Of a stretch of 64,000 nucleotides of DNA, positions 12,301-21,750 are shown piece after piece. A program made the translations under genes and the position numbers. The notes below the pieces were generated by a model. It did no database searches. It was not told where the DNA came from and saw nothing but the letters and a program-made list of their open reading frames with translations. The first letter of the stretch is position 1. Each line of letters opens with the position of its first letter. Source of the stretch: Dimorphilus gyrociliatus (Eukaryota > Annelida > Polychaeta > Dinophilidae); assembly GCA_904063045.1 (NCBI GenBank), contig CAJFCJ010000005.1, positions 2,325,167-2,389,166 of the forward strand. The letters are read 5' to 3'.

Positions 12301-15300
12301 CATCCTTTTTTGATAAAGTGATTGACTTATCAAAAGGAAAAAAGAACTTTAAAGTCTAAAGCCTTAAAAGAAAAAGATAAAGAAAGACATTTTCAATTCT
12401 TTTTCTTCAACTTTTTTAATTAACTTTCCTAAAAGTTAAATTAAAATTAAATTAGGTCTTTCTTTGTTGACAAATTAATTAAAATATAACAATTATACAT
12501 ATACGATTATATATGCCTAATTTCATTCAAGCAAAAGCTACTCTTTATTAGTAGTAAATTTTAATTAGGGTTGGGCAATAAGACTACGAGGTAAAGAGAT
12601 AAATATTTGGGGGAATAGGACGTAAAATTTTGGGAATAGATTGATTTAATAGAAATCTCTCACTTTCGGTTCGTTCATTAAAGTTTACTAGATGGCGTAT
12701 TAGAGCGTGTTAATAGAATACAGTGCACAAAAAAAGCGCTGTTCTTCTATAAACATACAGCTATTGTTTCACCCACCATTCTCGTCTCCTTTACTGACCA
12801 CGCCTTCATCGTCCGTTGCTTGAGTTACGATAATACCGATTTTATTGTTCTTTTCGGTAATATCATTTTCTTCGTCTTCTACATGCTCCCCATCAAATAT
12901 CCTAGTAGAATGCTTATGTTCTTCCTTATCTCCTTCTTTAATCGTTTTATCCGTTTCGATGGTTACCCTTTTTTCTAATGTATCTTCATCGTCGCCTTTG
13001 GCTGTTCCCTCAGTTTTTATAACCTGATGAACAATCGTTTCCTTACAAATACTCTCATCGTTTCCTTCCTCTCTTATAGTAGACTTCAACTCCTTTTCGC
13101 TGACAAACGATATTACTGTCTTCGACCCTTTTGCATCATTTATTCTTACTTCTTCCCCTTGCGAATCCTTGTTAACCGGGTTCCGTATAACGGTCACCTC
13201 CTGCGCTTGATTAGGTTTCTCTACTTTTCCATCTTCTTCAACATTCTCAGAAGGTTTTTCTTCTTTCTCATTAGTTGAATCGTTACAAATTTCTTCTACC
13301 GGTTTATCAATTTTCTCCTGTTTGCCGGCTTCCTCTGATTTTATTTGATCATCTTGAGGTTCGTTATCGTTAATATTCTTTTCATCAGCCTCTTTACTTC
13401 CCGTACAACCCATATTAATTTTCCGAAGTTATTACTAAAAACAGAAAATTACAAAAACTTGCCAGTATAAGTTCTCTGCCGCTCAGACTGCCTGCCTTTA
13501 TGTTCTTGTAACAGGTGTTTCGAATAAAAAAAAACTTTTGTACAGAAGTTAGAATCCGCTCATATAAGTCAGTTTTCTATAATTTTTTGTTTTTGATAAA
13601 TAGATTCTTTTCAAGGATAATCTATCAAATAATCTTCTTTAGTCAGGAGATTTCAATAAAAATTTGTAATCTCCCCAAAATTACTTGCTATTTAAACTTT
13701 GATGAATAAGAATAAGGCTGTAAAACTAGTTATAAAACAAGACAGCACCAACAAAGTGCAGTGTGCAACTCGCAGCCGGCGGGGAAAATGATAGTAAACA
13801 CTCCTTGTCTGACCAATCCGAGGCGCCACGCCTACCACCGCTTGTCTCCTCTCTTATCGCATAAATCACTTTAATTAGGCCTAATGTTTGCTCCAAACTT
13901 CCGTTTGTCTAGTTTAGATGTATTAAAAAAAAAAACTTTTTCAACTCTCACTGCCTCCCTTCTTCTTTCTCCTCTCCCCTTTTCAATCTCTCTCTCACTC
14001 TTTCTCAATTCCTTATACTATTAAATTGACATAAACTATATACTGTATGTATATATATATATATGAAAAGAATACGAATAAAAGAGGGAATGGGGCATTT
14101 TTTTTAACGATCCCGTCAAATTCGTATCGTCCTTGAATAAAAAAAAACTCTATTTTTACAACGTGTTGGCGGCTATATGTTACGAAATCAATTAGTAATT
14201 GTTATAATAACTGTTAAAGAGCATTGGAATGAGGGAACAGAGGGAAGAAAATTAAGATAGGAATGACAGAAGGAGAGAGTAGGAAGATAGATTAACATGC
14301 AGTTAATACAAGTATACAAGAATATATATATATATATATATTATTCTCCTCCTTTACTTCTTTCTCTCTATCTATCTATCTATCTCTCTCTCTCTCGCTC
14401 TCTCTAATCTCTTGGCTTTGTTTTATAATTATGGGAAAAAGAGAAATTATCGTATAGAGTTCTTATAAATCGTCTCGTTCTATTTTTCTTCGAAAAAGCA
14501 AAAGGATAAGACGTTGATAAAGAGGAGTCAGAAGTTGATTACAAACTAAAAGTGATTTAGTGCCGCTGTGTTGATTCCTCAATCGTCGTGGTACTCAAAA
14601 CAGTTTAAACTAGAACAAAGATAAATGGCAAATGGTTCCATTTTATCTTCTCTCCACTTCTATCTTTATATTCGTTTCGAAAAACATTTGAGATTACGTA
14701 ACGCCAACGTTTTAACCCGCTGCCCTTAATCCCTGCAACCCCCATCTTACATTCGCAGATGCTTCGTATAAATAGTTGCACATTGGACGTAATATGAATC
14801 TTTCATTTATATTAGCCATCATCGTAGAGTTAGACTTTATGGGCTTGCAGATGTAAAAAAAAAAGAAAAAAAAAAGAAAGGCCTCTATTGTGCTGGCCTC
14901 TGTCGTCAGTTTACACCACTTAAAACATTAAACCAAAAAGATTTGGGATTTTAGAGAATAGAATAATAAAACGAAAAATGCCTTTTATCTTAGGTTCTCC
15001 TTTTACATTTCGTCTTATGGTACAACTGTATAGAATTGTATACTCTAAAATAAACACATACAGTATCTAGATAAACAATATCTGGTTACCGAATATTGGA
15101 CAACACCATTTTTGAAACAATACAGAGAACTTTGTAATATAGTAAATTGGACTTACGTTTTCTCTCCTCTAATAATTTCTCGAAATATAATGCTGAAAAT
15201 GCGCATATATCTTGTGGCTGAGTCCTTAGCACCTCTCTTGCCAATCCTTCTAGCAATGCTTGGAAACCGCGTGGGACTCGAACTTTACCCCTTACATTCG

Positions 15301-15417
15301 TAAAGGGTACACCCGCTGATGGACTTCTAATAAGATGTAAATATCTCCTTTAAATTGACTATATTTTCTCGCCAATTGATATACTCACGGATATTGTACT
15401 GATTGATTCTCAGACAT
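1731..15417 (-). CDS. SP17-like RIIa plus multi-IQ protein (isoform with docking domain)
   Basis: Eleven coding exons: 15389-15417, 15157-15326, 9007-9077, 8863-8949, 8635-8726, 8479-8549, 8339-8421, 3795-3992, 2861-2992, 2530-2787, 1731-2477; together 1938 bases, 645 residues, all phases consistent. Residues about 20-62 form an RIIa docking domain (VPRGFQALLEGLAREVL, then ALYFEKLLEERK), the fold that binds AKAP helices. The next exon has DRQYNNKAF, matching the segment after the RIIa domain of sperm protein SP17. Five calmodulin-type IQ motifs follow (AALKIQTSYRQYNAKK, AATKIQSSYRGYHDR, AAIKIQASYKGFLARK, one split across exons 2861 and 2530, AALKIQAGFHGMMARK); two of them have a PEP-19-like EEIDIDL.DPETEKAA prefix. 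The last exon is a 248-residue Glu/Pro/Lys tail with a 12-residue tandem repeat. A non-coding 5' exon with a gtaagt donor is visible at about 15538. SP17-like proteins anchor to ciliary/sperm fibres; that role here is inference. The link from exon 8339 to 3992 rests on matching phase 0 only. Confidence 0.82.
1858..2045 (-). repeat. 36-bp coding tandem repeat
   Basis: About five near-identical 36-base units in the last exon of the multi-IQ gene, encoding the 12-residue unit PTPETEEKKEEE. The units are in frame so length changes keep the protein open. Flanking sequence is a degenerate version (PAEGEQKEE, PEEKPEEQ). Confidence 0.9.
2993..3794 (-). other. Intron of the IQ locus, TA-rich
   Basis: Intron between exons 3795-3992 and 2861-2992. 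It holds a degenerate TA array at 3258-3355 with a recurring tataatctatata unit and GA-rich sequence at 3450-3560. No coding content seen. Confidence 0.6.
3258..3355. repeat. Degenerate TA array
   Basis: TA dinucleotides interrupted by a recurrent TATAATCTATATA unit, repeated about four times. Confidence 0.75.
3993..5194 (-). other. Noncoding DNA between an IQ exon and the PCP4-like gene
   Basis: Intron of the multi-IQ gene and 3' flank of the nested PCP4-like gene. Contains a GA run at 4829-4851 and a TGAT tetranucleotide array at about 4965-5007. No ORF supported. Confidence 0.55.
4965..5007. repeat. (TGAT)n array
   Basis: About nine imperfect TGAT units. Confidence 0.85.
5195..5398 (-). 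CDS. PCP4: PEP-19/PCP4-like small IQ protein
   Basis: A complete 67-codon reading frame with a good start context (aaaggaATGGCGG) and stop at 5195. The protein is a lysine-rich N-terminus, then an acidic EEEIDIDLKDPEVEKAA segment, one IQ motif (KIQSKFRGF) and a lysine-rich end. This is the whole-length layout of vertebrate PEP-19/PCP4 (62 residues; acidic EEFDIDMDAPETE then IQ), which binds calmodulin and speeds its calcium exchange. It lies within the intron 3993-8338 of the multi-IQ gene, same strand, and shares its acidic-plus-IQ module with exons 3795-3992 and 2530-2787 of that gene. Candidate leader exons lie at about 7555-7690 (donor gtgatttg at 7554) and 5820-5960. It could be an independent nested gene or a short transcript unit of the same locus. 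Confidence 0.85.
   Translation of the reverse strand: MAEAGKKSDTDKVGAVEEEIDIDLKDPEVEKAALKIQSKFRGFKGGAKKSDNAVKKTEQGENSSAKK
5820..5960 (-). promoter_or_regulatory. Candidate promoter of the PCP4-like gene
   Basis: Balanced-composition stretch about 420-560 bases upstream of the PCP4-like start in an otherwise AT-rich intron. No specific element identified. Confidence 0.25.
7550..7690 (-). promoter_or_regulatory. Candidate promoter / leader exon
   Basis: GC-richer island in AT-rich intron. On the minus strand it ends in aacag followed by a GT donor (gtgatttg) at 7554, so it could be a noncoding leader exon for the PCP4-like gene 2 kb downstream. Inference from composition and splice site only. 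Confidence 0.35.
9721..9934 (-). CDS. Alternative first exon: MGQALCPC acylation-type N-terminus
   Basis: An exon of 71 codons plus one base starts MGQALCPCMFTRRYTISK: Gly2 for myristoylation, Cys6 and Cys8 for palmitoylation, followed by basic residues, the arrangement of membrane-targeting peptides. The rest is Ser/Thr/Asn-rich. A donor gtatta at 9720 follows AAT-G and leaves phase 1, the same phase as the other two first exons of this locus, so it joins the acceptor at 9077 in frame to give a 650-residue protein. Without splicing the frame runs 14 more codons to a stop at 9677. Being just 644 bases upstream of the common exon, it would be the most proximal promoter of the locus. Function as a membrane-anchored calmodulin-binding isoform is inference from the motif. 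Confidence 0.68.
10362..10410. repeat. (GA)n microsatellite
   Basis: Near-perfect GA dinucleotide run with a few interruptions. Confidence 0.85.
12115..12151. repeat. (CATA)n microsatellite
   Basis: About nine CATA units in an intron of the IQ locus. Confidence 0.9.
12266..12296. repeat. (TA)n microsatellite
   Basis: Uninterrupted TA dinucleotide run in the same intron. Confidence 0.9.
12777..13413 (-). CDS. Alternative first exon: MGCTGS acylation-type N-terminus
   Basis: An open exon of 212 codons plus one base begins MGCTGSKEADEK, a classical Gly2 myristoylation plus Cys3 palmitoylation context, followed by about 200 strongly acidic residues (Glu/Asp/Lys-rich, disordered). The ORF would stop just beyond, at 12769, but a GT donor after AAT-G (gtgggt) at 12776 leaves phase 1, exactly the phase needed to join the shared acceptor at 9077. 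Spliced that way it gives a 791-residue protein with the same five IQ motifs and acidic tail. This resembles neuromodulin/GAP-43 design: acylated N-terminus, IQ motif, acidic tail. Read-through to the local stop (214 residues, no IQ) is the alternative. The donor is only moderate, so the splice needs transcript support. A GC-richer stretch at 13741-13860 is a plausible promoter. Confidence 0.7.
13741..13860 (-). promoter_or_regulatory. Candidate promoter for the MGCTGS isoform
   Basis: Least AT-rich stretch for kilobases around, 330-450 bases upstream of the MGCTGS exon, with an attggt (inverted CCAAT-like) element near 13818. Composition-based inference. Confidence 0.35.
13861..15156 (-). 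other. Intron downstream of the RIIa exon
   Basis: AT-rich noncoding sequence with TA run at 14323-14341 and a mixed TATC/TC array at 14367-14405. No exon recognised. Confidence 0.55.
14367..14405. repeat. (TATC)n(TC)n microsatellite
   Basis: Tetranucleotide array passing into a TC run. Confidence 0.9.
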
Positions 15418-15620
15418 TATTCAAACTACATAAAAAATATAAAGGAAATCAGTCGTTACGAAATGTTTTTGGAAATTTAATTAAATAATCATTTTTTTTT
15501 ATTTATTTTACATGCTAGTATTAAAAATTGTACTTACATAACAAGTAACTTAATAAGTGACTTAGAGTTATCACCGTTGCCAAGATAATGTTTGGCCAAA
15601 AACAAGATTCTGCCGCTTTG
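15418..15620 (-). promoter_or_regulatory. 5' leader and promoter region of the RIIa isoform
   Basis: A consensus donor (gtaagt) on the minus strand at 15537 and an acceptor tatgtag 8 bases before the ATG at 15417 outline a 5' UTR intron of about 110 bases. The promoter must lie in the few hundred bases before SAP30's stop codon at 15886. Confidence 0.5.
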
Positions 15621-15885
15621 CAATACGCATGCGTAGGACAGGTATTTTATAAACTGGTGTAAAAAATTTCGCAATATTATTAATATTCGCGCCAACTTTT
15701 CGAATAATTACTATATAATTAACGCAAGTTAATTCACGAATTTTGTGTTTTTATCATATTATAAAAAACGTCGAAATACATAATCCCTTTAAAAGAGGTT
15801 ACATTGATTTATAAACAGTCACAAATCACACTAAAAATAGACAGAGAACGTCTTCCGTTCCAAAAAAAAACTATCAAAAAAAAAA

Positions 15886-16687
15886 TCAGTCATTTCCCTT
15901 CATTGTATCAAATTTCGACTTATGATTCTTTGCTGAGTAGATAAAATAGGTTAGAGCTTCCTTTTCATTCACTCTAATTGAACGAAAATGCCTGGCAACT
16001 GACTGTGAAAAGAGAAAAAGAAAACAAAATATACACACGTGTTTTAATATTTAGATTTCAAACGCTTTTATAAAAAAGAAAATCTCTTATCGATATTTTC
16101 AAAGTTTTTAAAATGAAAATAGAAAGAGAAAGAAGAAATTCGACTACAAAATCAAAGAGATATCCTATAAACTTACGTCAGCCAGTTGAGATTTATTGCT
16201 CCCTTGTTTGATTGGAAGTTTAAAGTGACGTCGGTAACGTTTTAACATATTCATTGGCATGCTATTGAAGTCGACCTATATAAAGATAATTGATAATTTG
16301 ATAAATGAAGAGGATAGGGAACTTGGGTGAAATGCTATGAAAGATAAATACCACAGAAATTTCTTCCCTCGTGTGCAATTCGCTCTCTTTTCTCTTCCTT
16401 TTTACTCGGACGTTTTGGATCATGTTTTTGTGGTGATCACAAATGTAGATGTGTCCGTGCTAAAATGATATTTGTAACGTTTACTTAAGGATTTACTTTA
16501 TTATTTAAAGAAAACAACTTACAGAATTGTCAATATTCAACTTCAAACGTTTTTGTAAAGCTTGTTTCTGTATACGCTTATTGTATACAGCATTACCAGC
16601 CGGCCGACGGCAATTCCTTCCATCGTCCGTTAGGCAACAATATTGAACAGATGACCTCTGCTCTTCAGTACGAGAGTAACCATTCAT
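15886..16687 (-). CDS. SAP30: SAP30-family Sin3/HDAC corepressor subunit
   Basis: Four phase-0 exons: 16523-16687, 16352-16459, 16177-16275, 15886-16002; 162 residues. The N-terminal zinc-binding module has the SAP30 spacing of Cys and His ([19 protein letters not shown], then [10 protein letters not shown]), followed by a basic stretch (RVKRKRKE). The C-terminal Sin3-binding domain is clear ([12 protein letters not shown], then [18 protein letters not shown]). SAP30 proteins stabilise the Sin3-histone deacetylase complex and bind DNA/phosphoinositides in the nucleus. Vertebrate SAP30L is about 183 residues, so this is near full length with a short N-terminus. The start at 16687 is the only ATG before the zinc module. 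It lies 470 bases upstream of the IQ locus start, same strand. Confidence 0.95.
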
Positions 16688-17981
16688 ATCCCTACAAATA
16701 TATGTCTTTGGATTAACATTCGATCAAGGAATAAGCAAACAACAATGTGATTATAATAGAAAATATTATTCAATTACGATCACGTATAGAAAAGCTTTAA
16801 AAACTTTCGTAAAAATAATTGTTTACCGTAGTTAGGATATAATTAAGACTGAATTTGGTTTGTAGTTATTTTTGTGCAATTTTCTGGTTAGTACGTTCCC
16901 TGATCGTTGTAAATCGCTCAAAAACCAAGATGCTAAACCAACTAGAATTCTAAACAATATGGCGTATGAGAGAATCCTAAATGACGTTATCTATTTTTAG
17001 AAACAAGGTATTTCCCAAACTTGAGGTAGAAGCTCCGACTAAGCTATTAGTGGTCATTTTTTGTTATGAGTAGTAACCACACTAATTCCTTGACCTTTTC
17101 TGTATCGTCGATAGGCTTTTAAAGAGATTTGGAAAAAGAACATATAAGAAATACAATATAGCCTACATACATGTGAACATATATTATCGGAAATTTAGCA
17201 TTTGCCATTAATAAAATGAAGTATTAGCAATCACAAAGGGAAAGAAAATTTAAAATAGAACATTCTGTCAAAATCGATTACTTTTAAGTAGAGCGGCTAT
17301 ATTTTTGGATTATTTTGATATTTAAGAAAGATATATAAGTTGATGCTATATTCGTAATTTGTCAAAAATTATCGATATTTCTCGCCTTAAAATAAAATGT
17401 AAAGGAAAGAAGAAAGAGAGGAAAAGAAACAAAGAAAGAATAAGATAAAACTCTTCTTTTTTCCCAAACTTAAAGAATGTTAACAATTTGATGTAACCTT
17501 ATTTCTTTATTTATGAAAGTATATCTTGTCTATATAAAGATCTGTGAAAGAGAAGAAGAAGAGATGGGAAAAGCAAACGGAAAAGATGTATAGGAAAGTG
17601 AACGAGAGAGAGAGAGAGAGAGATCTAGTGAAAGAACAAAAGAATTATTCTCATCTCTTCCTACCTTACATAGGAAGAGATGTAAGTTTTAATAGATGAA
17701 AGGCCGAGACTGAGACGAGTAGCTAATAAAATATAATATAAACTGGTGGAAAACGACATTAATATAATCTTATCATCCTATACACAGTCTTTATCCCCTT
17801 TTTAACTATATGAAGAGAATGAAATAAGGCGTATACAACCTTACATATAAATTTTTATATGTTGTTATATACTGTATATAGAGATAGATAGATGGATATT
17901 GATGTGTAAAATTCTGCAGCTGTATTATCTCTCAAGTAGTTTATACTTTGTAACTAATAATAAAATAAATTTTATCTATAA
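16688..17981. other. Intergenic, AT-rich
   Basis: Between the MATE gene stop and the SAP30 start, both on the minus strand. Should contain the SAP30 promoter/leader and MATE 3' UTR. GA run at 17605-17625. No gene seen. Confidence 0.6.
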
Positions 17982-20905
17982 TCAAGCAGAAGATGGCATC
18001 AGAGTTGCGTTGCAGAGAGGTAAATTATTAGATGAAATAGTTGAATTGTTCCATACACATAATTTTGTCCATTTAATATCTACGTGAAAATTTCGACGGA
18101 TAATATAGCCACAAATAGGCAAACATGCAAATATAACGAATATTAATAGGCGTAGGGCTATCAATTTCACTTTAGATTCTTCGTTGTTACTATTTAATAG
18201 TGCTATATAGAGAATTGAAATGAAAAAAATCTTTTACTATAATAAACAACAGGAAAATAAACGTTAATTCGAAGACTTACGTATATTTTCATTAATATCA
18301 TTTACTGATGCTACTGGTTCCTCATTTATTATGTTACTTATATTGCTTCTTTCAGCAGCTTTGGCCGCTTCCTTCTCAAAGTTCAGTTTTGCGACAAATA
18401 TTAAGACAAATAAATCTTCGGCAAATATTCCAATTATATATCCAAGCCATAAGCCTATAAGTGTATATGTGTATAATAATATATTTTATCTCTTATAAAC
18501 ACTAAATAAATAAGTATTTTAATAGAAAAAATTGATGGTAATAGTTACATAGTGCTGCCATCTAATGGCTTTTTTCCCAAATAATTTCTCTACAAGTGTG
18601 AATAATAGTTATATAGTTTTTATTTAGATACTGATTAGATTTTCTACAAATTTGCACTAGTTATGAGATTACATAATTAGTTATATATATATATATATAT
18701 CTTATCAAAATACTTACCAAGAAGCGCTAGTTTCGTTTTAAACATTAGAACTATTCCTATTGGTAGAGCTAATACGTAGTAGGCCGTGAATATTAATATA
18801 GCTCCTAAACCCTGACGACCTGTCCCTCTTATTATTCCTATACCAACGCCCTGTAAAATTGCCAATAAAAAAAAATATAGTAATAATTCCATTATTTTTC
18901 AATTTCCTATCTAACTAATAAATAGGATTTGCTTCTATTTTATAGATCTATATACTTGTATATTAAAATTAAGTTTTCTATTTCGATGAAGGCCTACTTA
19001 CCCCAACTCCTTCAAGTAGAATAAATATGCAAACTAAGTACATCATACTTGCAGTATAGTTGGCAGTTTCCCTGCAATAAAATTTATATTTGTTTTTTTT
19101 TCCTTTAGAATAAAGAGGTTTTTCTTCTTGGAGAAGATAGGCACTTACTGATTTGAAGTAAACGCTTTGGGAATGTAATCTTTTAACATGTAAACAGCCA
19201 TTGCAAATATCAGGGAGATAGCACCTTGCACTATTAAGGATACCCTACAAGATACTTTTGCCCAATTTGGATTATTTGAACCCAAATGCTGTCCAACTCT
19301 CGCTGTACATGCACCTCCTAAACCCAAAGGAACCATAAAGGCAAAGCCTTCCAATTGGAACATTATTGAAAATGTGGCAATAGCCTCTTTACTATTTGGT
19401 AATCCGCCTACCAAAATGTGATACTTTCATTTTATGAATAAATTTGGGTATAATTAACGAAAATATTTATTTACCCGCCAAAAACGTTCCGCATTCAGTG
19501 CACAGCCAGAATAAAACTGTCATAAATATAGATAAAGCAGCAGTTTTTGAAATTGGACCCCATTTTTTCAAGCAGTCCCAAGTCCATCCTTAATAGATTA
19601 AAAGTTAAATTGGTAGAGTCATTTTATCGAAATTACTAATTATAAACAATTTTGATTTACCGTCCCAAGTTTCCCTGTATATTCTACAGCCCCAAATGTA
19701 GGCGAATAATTGAAAAGTTGTCAAATAGTATGTTAAAGCAAGTGATATTGCTGATCCACTGCAATAGATTTTTAAACATTACTGTTTAGTTAAAGGGTTC
19801 AATTTGAAATTTAAACTAACATAATGCCCATTTTAGCTTGATAAACCAATCCATAATGGAGTATGGCATTAATTACACAGCTTATAATGCAGATGATCAA
19901 ATTGGCAATAACACGGTTCTGGAAAGATTAAATCTCATGAAACCAACTAAAAAATAAAGAAGAGATAATTTATTTTCTACGGATAAATACCTGACAAAGT
20001 AAATATCGCATGAGTGTGAATAGACAGCAGTAGGCCTGTATACAGATATTCATTTAAATATATATTTATTAGAGAAACATAATAGAAATATATCCTATTC
20101 AAACTTAAGAATAACAAACCAAAATGCCAGGTGAAAAGTAAAGGACGTATTGTTGAACTTTGGCAGAAACTTCGGCATCTTGCTTGAGCAAAAGCAACAA
20201 CGATTGAATGTTCAAGAATATTGCAACAATTGGGAAGCATGTGAGTAAAATTAAAAAGAAGCATTTTTGCAGATAAAGACCAACAAGTTTCTTGTTTGTT
20301 CCCCCGTATAACTGGGAAAAATATGTGTCTGCTCCAAAAGCTAAACCCCTGCCAACACTAACACAAACGATGTAAATGACCTATTGAAATGAGGATTGTC
20401 AATCTCTTGAATAGAAATTTTTTATATATAATAAATTAAGCCTACCGAAATTGCTAGGGAGGCGGCAGCCAAGTCCGTTTTACCCAGGTGACCGCAGAAC
20501 ATTAAGCTAATTGGTTGTATTAGGTAATGGAATAGCATAGATAAGGACTGGAAAGATATAAGAAAAAACAAAAAGATTTATATAAAAAAATAGCCCAAGA
20601 AACTAATGAACCGTGAGATGGCGTCTCTCTAATGCGTTCTATGATATGAATAAAAGAAAGAAAATATGAATATCTCCTTCAATGGTTATTATTTTCCCTA
20701 CTGAAGAAAACTTAATGATAAAAGATAAATGAATAGAGAAGATTCTAATGAATAAAATTTAATTATAAAACTTAAATAAAAATCATTTGCAAACCGTGGG
20801 CCATGCCAAACTTAATATCTTTTTGAATTCCAACCAGTAGAATGTTGGGAAGAGGCCAGTTGATACTTGTACCTCATCATCTGTTTCATTTTCTTCTGCT
20901 TGCAT
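17982..20905 (-). CDS. MATE-family multidrug/organic cation exporter (SLC47-like)
   Basis: Twelve exons: 20795-20905, 20446-20547, 20120-20380, 19991-20035, 19821-19918, 19661-19758, 19475-19588, 19149-19407, 19002-19071, 18718-18850, 18281-18454, 17982-18202; 561 residues, phases all consistent. Eukaryotic MATE features are continuous: LAWPT...QPISLMFCGHLGKTDLAAAS in the first helices, SVGRGLAFGADTYFSQLYGG, a conserved Glu in the helix TECGTFLAG corresponding to the transport glutamate of human MATE1, LGGACTARVGQHLGSNN, GVGIGIIRGTGRQGLGA and RETWDG-like loops. A long hydrophilic segment precedes the last helix, as in vertebrate MATE proteins (about 570 residues). These are 12-13 helix plasma-membrane H+/organic cation antiporters. 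An acceptor (tttccccag) lies one base before the ATG, so a noncoding 5' exon is expected upstream. Confidence 0.94.
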
Positions 20906-21187
20906 ACTGGGGAAAAAAATCAATTGCAAATCCTTAAGCTATGTTCTGCTTATTCGGTTCCATTTTTTAGAATGCAGAGATAAATTGAAACCTTTAATCG
21001 CTAACATTTCATACGAATATGAGACGATTAAAAATCGATCAATGTAACTGCGCAGTAAATAGAAACTGTCGAACCAATTCAACAATTGGCAACATCATTC
21101 TTCTATTGAAGAGTGAGGTTTTGTAGGCCTATGCCTGATACCATCCGTAGTGCCCTCTAAATATTTTTTTGATACAGATATTGGTTG

Positions 21188-21218
<31 letters not shown>

Positions 21219-21750
21219 GAATATAAGCATAAAATTCACGCCATCTTTGAACTAATACTGTAGTAAAAATGGAGAAGGTTTGAAATCGATAAAATATTAT
21301 TTTTTATGTTGACAAGATTAATTCGACAATTTTAATTCGTTCATACGTAAACTAGTCACGTTTTTAAGTTTTCATTCAGCTTTATTAATCTATTTAAGTT
21401 GAATATGGAACGTAATTATTGATCATGTGGTTTTTTGTTAATAATCTTATAAATTAGCTTGAAATTGATAGTAACGCTTTTCTCCCTAATAAAATAAATT
21501 ATAATCAAATAAACTCAATTTAATATCTTAATTAATAGTTAATTAACTTCTTTATTCTTTTATAAATTACAGTTTTATTCGATTATTGACTTGTCAAATG
21601 CTTTAGCATTGAAAGTTTACTGGAATCACATTGAATGCAAAATATGGGACTACTAACAATGTTTTTATTCTTTTATCGTTTCCTTTCCAAGTTTAGGCAT
21701 ACCTAATTTATCGTCTGCTCCAACTCTAAAATTATATTAACCACATAACT
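20906..21750. other. Divergent intergenic region (MATE / GSS promoters)
   Basis: 845 bases between divergently transcribed MATE and glutathione synthetase genes; both promoters should lie here. TA run at 21198-21218. No ORF supported. Confidence 0.6.

Larger units (their letters stand above)
9935..12776 (-). other. Intron of the IQ locus, microsatellite-rich
   Basis: Lies between the two acylation-type first exons. Contains GA runs (about 10362-10410 and 11131-11165), a CATA array (12115-12151) and a TA array (12266-12296). Short ORFs here are low-complexity and not supported. Confidence 0.6.

Noticed and set aside
15200-15330. tRNA-like T-arm sequence (GTTCGAGTCCC) on the minus strand
   Set aside because: It lies within the RIIa-domain coding exon and no cloverleaf could be formed around it; the match is by chance from codons for VRVPRG.
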